Source: Trichoderma breve
Taxonomy: Eukaryota; Ascomycota; Sordariomycetes; Hypocreales; Hypocreaceae
NCBI RefSeq assembly: GCF_028502605.1
Contig: NC_079237.1
Location: 186,001-250,000 of the forward strand
DNA: 64,000 nucleotides
Direction: 5' to 3'
Part shown: in pieces, positions 11,046 through 21,315 of the stretch
How positions within the stretch are numbered: position 1 is the stretch's first letter
Layout: the number at the start of each line of letters is the position of its first letter
Translations under genes and position numbers: made by a program
Notes under the pieces: model-generated
Told to the model about the DNA's origin: nothing
Seen by the model: only the letters and a program-made list of their open reading frames with translations
Databases searched by the model: none

Positions 11046-12305
11046 AATCTATAGCAGTCCCATCCTCTCCTCTACAGAACTCCAAAATGTCGCGAGAGAT
11101 GCCCGTTATGATAATAGCCCTCTCAGCTAAGGGACTGTTGTTACACGCGATACTCTGTACTCAGTCAGACTAATTCATCCGTTTCTGACCAAAGAATCCC
11201 GACCAACCGACTATTCATCATCCGAGCCCCAACAGTGACACCCTCTAACAAAATCTCCACCGGCCGACCGAATCTCACCACTGGTAGTGAATGAAAGGGC
11301 CAACATCAATTTCGGAGTCCGAAATTCTTGAGCAGCCCCGCTCGAAATCGACCAACATCTCAAGCTGGAGATGCGAATCAGACCAATCAAATTGGATCTG
11401 ACATGCTCCTGGGATATGGCTGTCGCTGCCCCAGCCTCAATGAAGCGCCTAATACTCCGTACAAAGTCGACTGGACTCAAGCCATTGGCGATCGTGCCCC
11501 GGTCCGAAAGCACTAAATTGTAATTGTTACAAGGCCACCAATCATTTGGTATCGCTGAAAATTCACCGTTCAGTCGTTATCACAAGCTTGCCTCAGACGA
11601 AAACGAACTTTTGGCACGCTCTTGTCTATGGCCTAGGCACGATGGCACGGTCTGGAATAGTTCGAGTGGCATGGATTGCATATAATGTGATGCACCATGA
11701 TTCGCCACACAAAAGTACCTGACCGTGTTGCATGCCCAACACATGGTTGTCGCAAAATTACAGCTGGTGACTACAGGTACCTGCATTCGTACCGCACTAG
11801 GGAAAGTGGCCACGGGGTACTTATGTGAAGCAAGGTGCAACCAGATGAACCAAACCAAGAGCAGAAGAGAGGGATTTTTTTGTGCAAGAAAGAATTACAA
11901 TATAAAGATTGATGGCTACTATCCAATAACGCAATCCATAGGTGGAAGCAATTTGGCGGAGGAAACGCCCATCATTGCTGGCAGGTTCTACCGTACCAGC
12001 ATACATGGACGCACCTAAGTACAGGTACATGTACCAGGGGTCGGGTTGGTTTGGGCGTGCCGTCCCCTGTAGTGCGCTATCAAAAGTGGACCATCCGCGC
12101 TGTAACTCGAATCAGCTGCTGTCAACAGAAGATGGATCGAAGCCCAGATTGATGAGCCATTGGATCCCTCAAGCTCTCACCCCGCAACTTTCACGACTCG
12201 CAAGCCGTCGCGGATCTCGTCGTTCGTTATACGGTCTGTCAATTCGTTTTCCCTTTTCTTACTTTTCCCAACTTGCGGGAAGAGAAAGAGACTTGCACTG
12301 GAAGC
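11046..12305. other. Intergenic with one CGG-N3-CCG palindrome
   Basis: No gene seen. TTTCGGAGTCCGAAA sits at 11310-11324, and TACTCCGTA lies near 11453. The last 250 bases are the presumed promoter and leader of the hydrolase gene. I see no clear TATA box there. Confidence 0.45.
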
Positions 12306-14189
12306 ATGCATCTTGCATCTCAATCAGTATTGATCGCCTTGTCCCTCGCTTTGGCCGATGCAGCAACTTTCGACTGGGATACCAAGCCGAGTCGTAATTT
12401 GGAATATCACGACTGTTATGATGGATATCAATGCGCACGCCTAGAAGTGCCTCTTGACTGGACCAATAACACCGACACTCGCACTGCCGTCATTGCCATT
12501 GCCAAACTGCCTGCTGTAGTCTCTGACGATGACCCCAGTTTTGGAGGAAGCATCTTTGTGAATCCGGGCGGTCCAGGGGCATCAGGTGTTTCTTTCGTTC
12601 TCTCGGATGGGCATGATTTGCAGCAATACGTCGATAAGCCTGGTCGCCGCCACTATGAGATTTTCTCATGGGATCCCCGTGGTATCGGCCGCACGACGCC
12701 AAGCTCCAACTGCTTCCGCTCCGACATCGTGTCTCGAAGTGCGTGGCAGCTGGAGGCTCGTGGAAATGGCGGGCTCGATAAGGGCATCGACTCAATCAAA
12801 TATGGCCTCGCAATGTCAAAAGCTTTGTCTCAGCGATGCAAGGATTCAGAGAAACAGTGGGGAGATGCAATGGCGTTTGTGAATACCCCTAGCGTGGCTC
12901 GAGATATGGTCGAGATGGTGGATAAAGTCGATGAGTTGAGAAAACGCGAGGGCGTCAGTAAAGCACAGGATGACCCCCGTCAAGAGCTCAGGAAACGGAC
13001 TGAGGAAGATGATGTACCGCGGCTGCAGTACATTGGATTTTCCTACGGCACGGCCCTCGGTAACTACTTTGCAAGTTTATATCCCGGCCGTGTTGGCAGG
13101 ATGGTGCTCGATGGAGTGGTTCATGCAGATGATTATGCAAATGGTCCTGTAAGTTCATCGCGTTGTTTTCCGAGCTGCGGAATTTGATCAATTGCCATAC
13201 ATCAAACTAACCAATTCCAGGGCTGGCTTACGAATCTTCACGACACGGATGAAATCTTGGAGGAATTCTGGCGAGGCTGCCACCAAGCAGGTCCATCTAT
13301 TTGCACCCTCGCCTCTGACTCAGACGCCTCGCCTTCTGAGATTAAAACCAGATTCTGGTCTTGGGTGGCTGACCTGGACGACATCCCAATACCCGCACTG
13401 TCTTCTTCAGGCACTATAGTTGTCATTACCGGCGACGATATCCGTAAACTTGTTGGCTCTTCCCTCTACAATCCCATTCGGACCTTTAAGCTCCTGGCAA
13501 CAACGCTTCGCGAGGCCATGAAGGGCAATACGACCGAACTCGTCAGTAACTTGATGAAGTTTGGCCATGTGCCGAATCTGGACACCGTCTGCTCCGATAA
13601 TAACAGCACCAAGCCCGCTGCTATTCTCCCCGAGTCTCAATCTGCTGTTATTTGCGGTGACGGTGACGATATTACTGACAAAGATGCTGGCTGGTGGTCC
13701 AAGTATGTCCAGCGCCAAATGAGCAAGTCGAAGCTGTTTGGAAGCTATTGGTCCAATATTCGCTTCAGCTGCTCCAGTTGGCCGTTTCGCCCCAACCTAT
13801 CCTTCAAGGGCCCCTTCACAACCCCCAAAGCGCACCCCAATTTAGTTGCAGGGCATCCGGCTGCTCCTCTACTGTTTCTGAGTCCTCGTCTTGATCCAGT
13901 CACACCGCTGAACTCGGCCCGCGCAATGGCTGCTAACCACCCTGGCGCGGCAGTTGTTGTTCAAGGATCCATGGGTCATTGTGTCATTGGCACCGCTCCA
14001 AGTGATTGCACTAAAAGTATTGTGGCCGACTATTTTGAGTCTGGAACTGTTCCATCGGAGGAAGTGACATGCAAGACACAATGTGGGCCATGGGACGACA
14101 ACTGCAGTGGCTATTCTCCCGCAGCCGCAAGCACCGGCGAGTCTGCAAGTTGGCAACTCCAGGGCAATCCGCTCCTCTTTAGACAGTGA
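12306..14189 (+). CDS. Secreted TAP-like alpha/beta hydrolase (tripeptidyl aminopeptidase family)
   Basis: Two exons (12306-13148 and 13221-14189) are joined in phase 0 over a 72-nt intron, GTAAGT..CCAG, giving about 603 residues. The start was set at the ATG opening MHLASQSVLIALSLALADA, a good signal peptide. An in-frame upstream extension has no ATG. Family features: the oxyanion region NPGGPGASG, the nucleophile elbow GFSYGTALG, and a C-terminal TAP-like domain carrying the acid in LDPVTP and the catalytic His in MGHC. A Cys-rich tail follows. Members cleave N-terminal peptides or related amides outside the cell. The triad is complete, so it should be active. It has no visible link to the downstream cluster. 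Confidence 0.85.
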
Positions 14190-15287
14190 CTCAACATTTG
14201 AGAGATCTCCCGGCGTAACATAAAGAAAAAAAATTTCGTGCATCTGGTGCCGATTTCGCATCTTGGCATAGTGAACAATCGACGCCAACATGCAAACCAA
14301 GAGACATTTTCGAGTACTGGAGAGTTGGGAGACATGATACCAAAATTTGCAGTTAGTTCGAATAGAATCACAATTATGATAATCAGGCTATGCGTTTCCT
14401 TTTCTATTGTTATTTTCTTTAATTCTAGTTTGCGAATATGATCAAGCATTGCCGTCCTTCACACAAAGTTATTTCTATATGGCGAACAAGGGCGTGAAGT
14501 GAATCGGACCACTTAATCACTTCGTATTGAGAGAAGCCACAGTTAAATAATATACTAGGTGACAAGATAATTCTATTGCTGCAATACTATGGTAATAAAA
14601 TATTCCATGAACTAAGAAAATGCCTCTCAACCGTCAAGGTAAGCGCATGTCATATAGCTGCCTTGCTATCAAAGCTAGCAAGAATGCATGCATACACGGT
14701 GTGAGGCGAAATCAGTTGAATTGAAGTTCAATTGAAGTTGAGAATTCGGAATACATTTACACCAAAATAGTTTTTTGTTCAATCTTGCTGTTTGTAACTC
14801 GTAAGATCCTCCGAGTAACACGATGATGCCGTCTTAGTGCAAGGTCGCGGAGGACTTCCGGACTGCGAAACTCGCCGCACTGGCAGGATAAATGCTTGTG
14901 AACTTTGATATCTATGGGAAACAACGGTTTTGGTAAGATTATAGAAATGGCAGTTATGTGTTGATGGATTCTAGATAAGCTACTTCCGGGCTCCGAAGAA
15001 GATGTCTTCCGGATTCCGAACATGTTCCTCCGTGATGACCTCTTTCCGGATTCCGGCCAAAATAATGTATGGATCAACGGCCACTGTTCGAGTACCTAGG
15101 CGTGTTAGAAGATATCCAACTTCAAACTCAAGAAGTAGATGATCAAGGTTTGATTGCGAATGGTTTGTGACGACTCAAGTATAAATATGAATCCAGCCTC
15201 CCGTTTATTTCAGATAAAATTCACTCAACAAGCTTCCATTGACAACTCGTTCAATAAAACAATACTCTACTTACTATATACATCACA
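14190..15287. promoter_or_regulatory. Upstream region of the repeat-peptide gene: three CGG-N3-CCG sites and a TATA box
   Basis: There is no gene in this 1.1 kb. Three palindromic sites TTCCGG/GCTCCGAA-like (14984-14997), TTCCGGATTCCGAA (15007-15020) and TTTCCGGATTCCGG (15043-15056) lie in tandem. Each has the CGG-N3-CCG layout of a Zn2Cys6 dimer site. A consensus TATA box TATAAATA is at 15180-15187, about 108 bases before the ATG, followed by a C/A-rich leader (ATCACAATGG start context). This looks like a strong, specifically regulated promoter. Confidence 0.6.
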
Positions 15288-15737
15288 ATGGTGACCTCCA
15301 GTCTAATTGCTTGCCTCGTCGTGTTGGCGGGTGTCGCTGTGGCGTATCCAGGTAGGTTTCCAACCTTTGCAGCGCATCACTTTGCTAATACAACATGCTC
15401 CAAATCGCAGCTCCCCCGGTGGCTGAAAGCCACGCAGTTTTTCGACGATGTGGACCTCTTGAGGTATGCCCTGACTCAAAACTGTCAGGTGAGACTATTG
15501 TTACCGTATGGTTGAATTCAGCTGATCAATTGCTCATCTCCTTCAGCGGCGCAAGAACCTGCACCCGTTCGAAGGTGCGGACCTCTAGAGATTTGTAACG
15601 ATGCAGAGCCAGTGGCTCCTGTTCGTAGGTGCGGACCTCTGGAGCTTTGTACCGATTCAGAGCCAGTGGCTCCCGTCCGAAAGAGGTGCGGACCTCTGGA
15701 GGTTTGTGTTGATTCAGAGTCAGCAGTGGAACAGTAA
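15288..15737 (+). CDS. Small secreted precursor with four Kex2-bounded CGPLE(V/I/L)C repeats (candidate RiPP/KEP precursor)
   Basis: Three exons (15288-15351, 15411-15488, 15547-15737) have consensus GTAGGT/GTGAGA donors and CGCAG/TTCAG acceptors, both introns phase 1, encoding 110 residues. Residues 1-19 are a signal peptide (SLIACLVVLAGVAVA). The rest is four near-repeats of a dibasic pair followed by CGPLEVC, CGPLEIC, CGPLELC and CGPLEVC, each trailed by an acidic/Pro stretch (NDAEPVAPV, TDSEPVAPV). The dibasics are RR, RR, RR and KR, which suit Kex2 cleavage in the Golgi. Release would give peptides of about 16 residues starting at Cys, with two Cys five apart. This architecture matches Kex2-processed repeat proteins such as precursors of dikaritins or alpha-type pheromones. 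The core sequence is not one I recognise, and its Cys spacing (CX5C) differs from alpha pheromones. No DUF3328 (UstYa-like) gene was found nearby. Promoter features suggest strong expression. Confidence 0.75.
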
Positions 15738-16101
15738 ACGTGATACCGTATATAGAACAAGATATAGGCTAGGAAGTATTTGTTCTTGATATGGCACCAA
15801 TTATGGACTGGGTTTTATTGTAGCGTAGCAGAGTTGAAGAGAGAAGGTATGGATGCAAAGTTGTGTTTGGAGATGTTGATATTTTTATAGCTTACAGAAT
15901 GGACTATGATGGGGTAACTCTCTTGTTTTGTTCATGTTCGGCGACTTCCACAGGTGAAATACTGACTCCCCGAAACCAACCAAACACAACTACTTTCCGC
16001 ATGCCTTCGTTCTTTTATTCAACTCCATAATGCCATTAAACTTTTAGTAAAAGTTATCGTTCAATCTTATTTAGGCGTAACTCCATCAATAATCTTCCCT
16101 T
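15738..16101. other. Intergenic between convergent genes
   Basis: This is the 3' region shared by the repeat-peptide gene (+) and the acyl-CoA dehydrogenase gene (-). No further gene or clear terminator structure is seen. Confidence 0.4.
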
Positions 16102-17540
16102 TCACCACAAACTCGCCCATGGTTGGTAGTCTTCAGCCTGCATCAGCTGTTGAAGCTGCCTCCGCCGAACTCCAATGTTACCACCATCAAAGAGTGAAAA
16201 CACCGTCGCATCATTCAATAGTCTCGGAAACACTGTATCAGTTCGGTAAGATGTCCTATATGTGCATCAGCCTAATGACCTTATTGGAGGGGTAAATGGG
16301 TTGGAGAATTTGGACATCTTTCTCCCCGGGAATAACTCACATTCCCACCAACTGCATCGTGTCCCAGACAGCACTGACAGCCTGATCGGTGCAATAAATT
16401 TTGGCCTGCAAACAGGCTTCATATCGGCTGCTGTCATCTCCAGTTCCTTTTTCAACGCCATCGAGAGCCTTCCAAGCGAGGAGACGAGACGTATCAATCT
16501 TGATCTTAGCGTTGATCAACAAGTCGGCTGGGCTTTGCCTCTCTATAATCGGGACGGTGCCTCTGCGGCTGTCTTCTTTGGCAAACTTCAGGGCTGCTTC
16601 AAAGGCTGCCCGCATCGTCCCAACTGCCATAGCACCCGCTAACGCAGCGGACATGCTGAAGGCCCGCAGGATGATGGAAGCTCCAGTCCCTGGAGCCCCT
16701 AATACGTCTGCAGCCGGAACTTTGAAGTTAGTGTACCTGGTTAGTGGCCCAGAGGCCGCAGTATGACCCATAAGATTCGGTTCTGAAATCTTTTGATACG
16801 CATTGGGCTCATTCTGAGCTATCGTATCTCTTGTAACTAGAAAAACGATGATGTTTGACGCGGGATCATCGTTTGGGTCTTGAGGTCCACCATCCTCTGA
16901 CAACCGGCAGCAAAGGCAGGCGAGCGCAGCACCTTTTCCGTCCCAACCAGCGCTGTTGGTAGTCCATAACTGCGCGTAGTTGCAAAGCATTAGTGAAACA
17001 AGGAACTAATTCATTAATGAATGGGTTGGACTTTCTTACTTTGTCGCCATTTATAATGTAGTAGTCACCCTCTTTTCGCGCAGTAGTTTCCAATCCTTGG
17101 CCACCCTTTTCAAGCCAATTGGCAGTACCACCCGGTTCGGAATGGGCCAAACTAGCAAGTGGTTCACCTTCGCAAGTGAGAAAAGGAGCAAGAAACTTCT
17201 TTTGCTGCTCCGGTGTGCCGCCTAGAATCAGGGGCATTAATCCAAGTCCAGTGCCGAGCACATGAAGCATAATGCTCGAATCGATTGCATAAAGCTCTTC
17301 CGCAACAATTGCGCCATCTATAAACGACTCATTGCTTCCACCGAGTGGGACTGGGACCTGAGCTTTTACAAAGCCAGCTTTCACAAGCTTTTGGTAAAAT
17401 GGCAGAGTGGCTTGGAATCGGGATTCCTGGTCGCTGTATTGAGAATATATTTCTCTAGCAGGTAAAAGAATTTCTTGCCCGATCTTGGCAGCTCCCTCTC
17501 GAAGAGCCTTTTGTTTATCGGTTAAGCTAAATCCGATCAT
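16102..17540 (-). CDS. Acyl-CoA dehydrogenase family protein
   Basis: Three exons: 17540-17040, 16969-16341 and 16255-16102 (introns GTAAGA..GCAG and GTGAGT..ATAG), about 427 residues. The N-terminal helical domain begins GFSLTDKQKALREGAAKIGQ. A middle beta domain carries SLAHSEPGGTANW (the FAD/substrate-binding stretch). The C-terminal helical domain has MSAALAGAMAVGTMRAAFEA and a short last exon ending in FDGGNIGVRRRQLQ, a typical end of this family. It should oxidise an acyl-CoA or similar thioester using FAD. Comparison with the family suggests it is complete. Genes of this type occur both in catabolism and in secondary-metabolite clusters. Here the neighbours give no clear pathway. Confidence 0.85.
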
Positions 17541-19799
17541 GTTGAATGTTGATCAAAGAAGGAGAAGCTGTGATATCGGTTCTCAATCAGTAGAAACCAG
17601 AGATATATGGCCTTGTGGTAGAGTGACACGACATAGTCGAAAACAGAGGGAGAGGCCCTAATTAGATGTTATATACTTAATAATACAAATAGTTCTTTGA
17701 TCATTACATATGAGTGATTAATATTTTATAAGTGACTTCCCAACTTCGAAACATTACTGGGTAGCGATGTTCGAAGAGGGGCACTCTTTAAATCCTGCAG
17801 TGTTGCGGCCGCCCTCCACGAGTCAACGGTTGGGTCGGGCGGTTGGGTCGGATCATGTCGCTTATGCATCGGCTTATACACCATATTAAGAAGAATTTGC
17901 CGAAATATATTGCACTTAATATGGAAGATAGGATGTGTAGTTTGTTACTTAGTTCATGTACCAGCTATAAAACATACTGTCTTCATTTGCTTTTGTCAAT
18001 TACCTTATGCAATGGATTATCGTGTTCTATTGGATTCAAGGTTGAATATAATTGCCTGATGAAGTCCTGCAGTTTCAGATAGTAGGCTACCTTAACTAAC
18101 TCTACTGGGGAATTTGGCTTCCATTACCATACGGTCCTCTTGCCTGTCTATCTACAATTTCTTTCAGCTCAATACCCACTAAAGTAGTTGACATGCATCA
18201 GGTGAGTAGTGTGGGTGTTTCTTTGTGCTAATTACACTCTTAGTTCAACGCTATACTGACACGAACACATTAGCCACTTCGACCTGCATCTCTTGAATAT
18301 CGTCTATTCAGTGCATCTGGATGGATAAGCGTAAAATTACTGACGTAGATTAAGTTGATCAAATAAATACACCATATAAAACTTTTATTCATGTGAAATA
18401 CAGCATGAGACCTCATACATCAAAGACAGTGACTTTTAAGCATAGTCTTCAGAGCGTAAACTCGGACATACCAAACATCGTCAACCCCGCGGCTGACAAC
18501 AATGAGCCAACTACGGAGTAGACCAGAGAGAGATATGCTGACCTGACCAGTGTTACCCACTGCTTACGAACATGTATAGTCACCACCATGTGGGGTTTTC
18601 CTACTCGGCAGATAATTACGCAGAAACGATTGGTGTTCCAACAAATAGTCATGGCCTGAAGGAATGATAGTCGTGAACAAATTGCCCATTAGCGTTGCTT
18701 TCTTCTAAAAATATGTGACGAGTGGGTTGCATTCTTGAAAGCTGATTAGTGATTTCGTAGGAACAGTTGCCCACCGCTCAGCACTGACTCGTGGGAATTT
18801 TACCCCTCAATGGGGAGATGTGAACACCACACCTAATCTCTAAGAGTCTCTCAGCCAGACTATTCTTCTAAACTACCGCAATCACATGCCATCACTACTT
18901 GGCTGTGAATGCTCCCCAGAGCGCATTTACATACTCAAGACGCTGAGTAAACATGTCATCTTCAGTAAAGAGAGGCTCGTTTATGACAAGAATATGATGA
19001 TATTGCAACGTACTAACCATTCAGAGTATTGTCATACAATACAAATACTCTTGACTAGTAAGCTGGCGTTTGGTTATTTGCTGAACAGCAATGTCTTGAT
19101 GAATTAATTTTATTGAATGTATCGTGGTTTACATCGTAAATTTGATCCGGGTTGCTTGCTATTAATACCTCATACCTTTCAATGTTATGGAAAACCCATT
19201 TCTGGTCCTTCAACCACAAGTAGACAGAATCAACAAGTAACTATTGTTTAGAAAATAATTGTCCACCAATAGGAATGAATGAAGGCGATATTAGTGCGAA
19301 CTGTATCTCACTGTCCGTATTGATGCAATTGGGTTCGAATAGACGGAAACTCCCGATGTTAGATGGAAAATCCCAAACTCATCGGAATAGTACTAAGTAA
19401 AGAAATAAATCTGGTAGAGTTTGGCATTGAAAAGGCGGCGGGGAGCTTGAGAAGAGACAAACGGCCGGATCGGATTTTGGGGACTTTGCGGAACTTACCG
19501 CGGTAGTGAACGGCGATGTTATTTCGGCGTTTAGAGGTTCTTCAGGTTGCTGTGTCATCCACCCGCTAAAAAGTGCCGCATTGCCGTTTTGGGCATTGAA
19601 TGAGATGACCATAGGCGGAAATCACGTGTGCATGGTGGTATCTCTGAATATGACCGATGTATTGCGCTGCATATGGTGTAGAACCCTCACTTGGTTGATA
19701 TAAAGAGGACGTTGCCAATGGGATGATTAAATATGAAAGGAACGGATAACTACACCATATTCTACAAGAAGATTGGCACCGGCCTCATATCATCTTATA
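17541..19799. other. 2.2-kb intergenic region, no gene seen
   Basis: The region is AT-rich and without supportable genes. Near 17828-17852 a GGTTGGGTCGG segment is directly repeated. TACGGAGTA occurs near 18512. A short frame on the - strand (18449-18652) has a hydrophobic C-terminal half but no recognisable family, and is not called. Confidence 0.4.
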
Positions 19800-20809
19800 A
19801 TGTCACAGATCTTGAAGAATGTTATGCTCGTAGGGGTAGGTTGATGCTCTTGACGAGATTGTTGTTTTGTAACTGACGTGAAATAGGCTGGGGGGAATCT
19901 CGGAACACACGTGCTGCAGTCCCTTCTTGAGGCAAAATTTAATGTCTCTGTAATGAGCCGAGCATCAAGCAAAGCTACCTTCCCCGAGAATGTACGAGTA
20001 TACAAGACGGACTATTCAGAGTCATCACTTATAAGTGCACTCGAGGGACATGATGCGGTGGTGAGCACCATCAGTGGCAGCGGGCTGAAAGAGCAGCAAA
20101 AAATAATTGATGCCGCCATTCTTGCTGGAGTAAAAAGGTTCATTCCATCGGAATATGGCATTGACGTCTGCCATCCGAAAGCTATGGAAATTGTTCCCTT
20201 CTTCAACCAAAAGCAGCAAATCAATGCCTATTTGAGGAGCAAGGAATCTCAAGGCATTACGTGGACCAGCGTGGCCACAGGGCCTTTCCTGGATTGGGTG
20301 CGTTTATTAACACCATCTTTGAGAGCATTAACTTTACAGAGAAAGCTTTCTAACAAATTGAATAGGGCCTTGGCGCTGGGCTGTTTGGATTTGACTTGAA
20401 GAATCGGTCCGCCACTTTTGTTGACGAAGGCACTCAGCCATTTAGCACCACAATTCTTCCTACGGTCGGCAAAGCTATAGCGTCTGTTCTTACACACGCC
20501 TCTGACACCGAGAACAAAAGGATCTTCGTCCACTCATTCAGGACTACCCAAAAGCGGATATTGGAGATAGTAGAGAAGCAAACAGGTACACCATGGAAGG
20601 TACGACACGTACCGGCTGATGAAATGATATCTGCAGGCAGACAGAAGATGGCAAGTGGCCAAGGCGGTATATTTGAGCTTCTCCAGGCAGCAATGTTTAA
20701 GGGAGGCTGTGGATCCGATTTTGAGACTGAGTTTGAAGTGCATAATCAACTTTTGGGATTACATCCAGATAATCTTGAAGAGTCCATAGCCTCTATACTC
20801 AGCCTCTGA
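19800..20809 (+). CDS. NmrA-like / isoflavone reductase-type NAD(P)-binding protein
   Basis: Three exons (19800-19835, 19887-20297, 20366-20809) are joined in phase 0, giving 296 residues. The first intron splits the dinucleotide-binding loop: exon 1 ends MLVG and exon 2 begins AGGNLGTHVLQSL, rebuilding the GxxGxxG motif. This supports the tiny first exon. Next come VISTISGSG, the conserved AAILAGVKRFIPSEYG stretch of the NmrA/isoflavone reductase clan, and a TGPFLDW segment just before intron 2. The family includes NAD(P)H-dependent reductases and redox sensors, so the substrate is unknown. It stands alone between an acyl-CoA dehydrogenase and a subtilase. No breaks are seen. Confidence 0.85.
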
Positions 20810-21315
20810 TAGTAGTTGTAGCTGGGATGTACAACGGTTTTAACAATTGTTTCTTTTTATTTAAATTGCCCGGTTCGTACTAGTTATAAAAATATCGATG
20901 TCGAAAGGGTGGCAAGGAAAAAGGGAAATGAAAGCCATGGCTTTAACTGAACTATTTACGTTCCTCAGATTGCCATCACCCCCTTCTAGATATCTCGCTT
21001 TTGTTTCTCATTTACTATTGTTCAAATGGAAATATTAGATCATAGCCTTTGACTTGATCACGATCTCTCAGTGTTTCTCTTCTTCGTGTCTTTCTCAAAT
21101 GCAGGGTCCACTACTGGGACATTGGCCTACCGAAACGCAACACCATCAACAGTGACATAATAATTCATGAATAGAGAAACATACCCAAAGGACTGAACAA
21201 TAAATGTGAGTGCACATTTGTCCATGACACTATATATGGCCTCTTTAGATACATTCGATTGTGCCCCTCCATCTGATAAACCGTTATGAATGACCTAGCA
21301 CACAATTACTCAACT
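20810..21315. other. Intergenic between convergent genes
   Basis: Shared 3' region of the NmrA-like gene (+) and the subtilase gene (-). No gene or repeat is seen. Confidence 0.4.

Noticed and set aside
15518..15760. 80-codon - strand frame with SRGPHLRTGA repeats
   Set aside because: It is the antisense of the repeat-peptide gene, whose + strand model has a signal peptide, splice sites and Kex2 sites.
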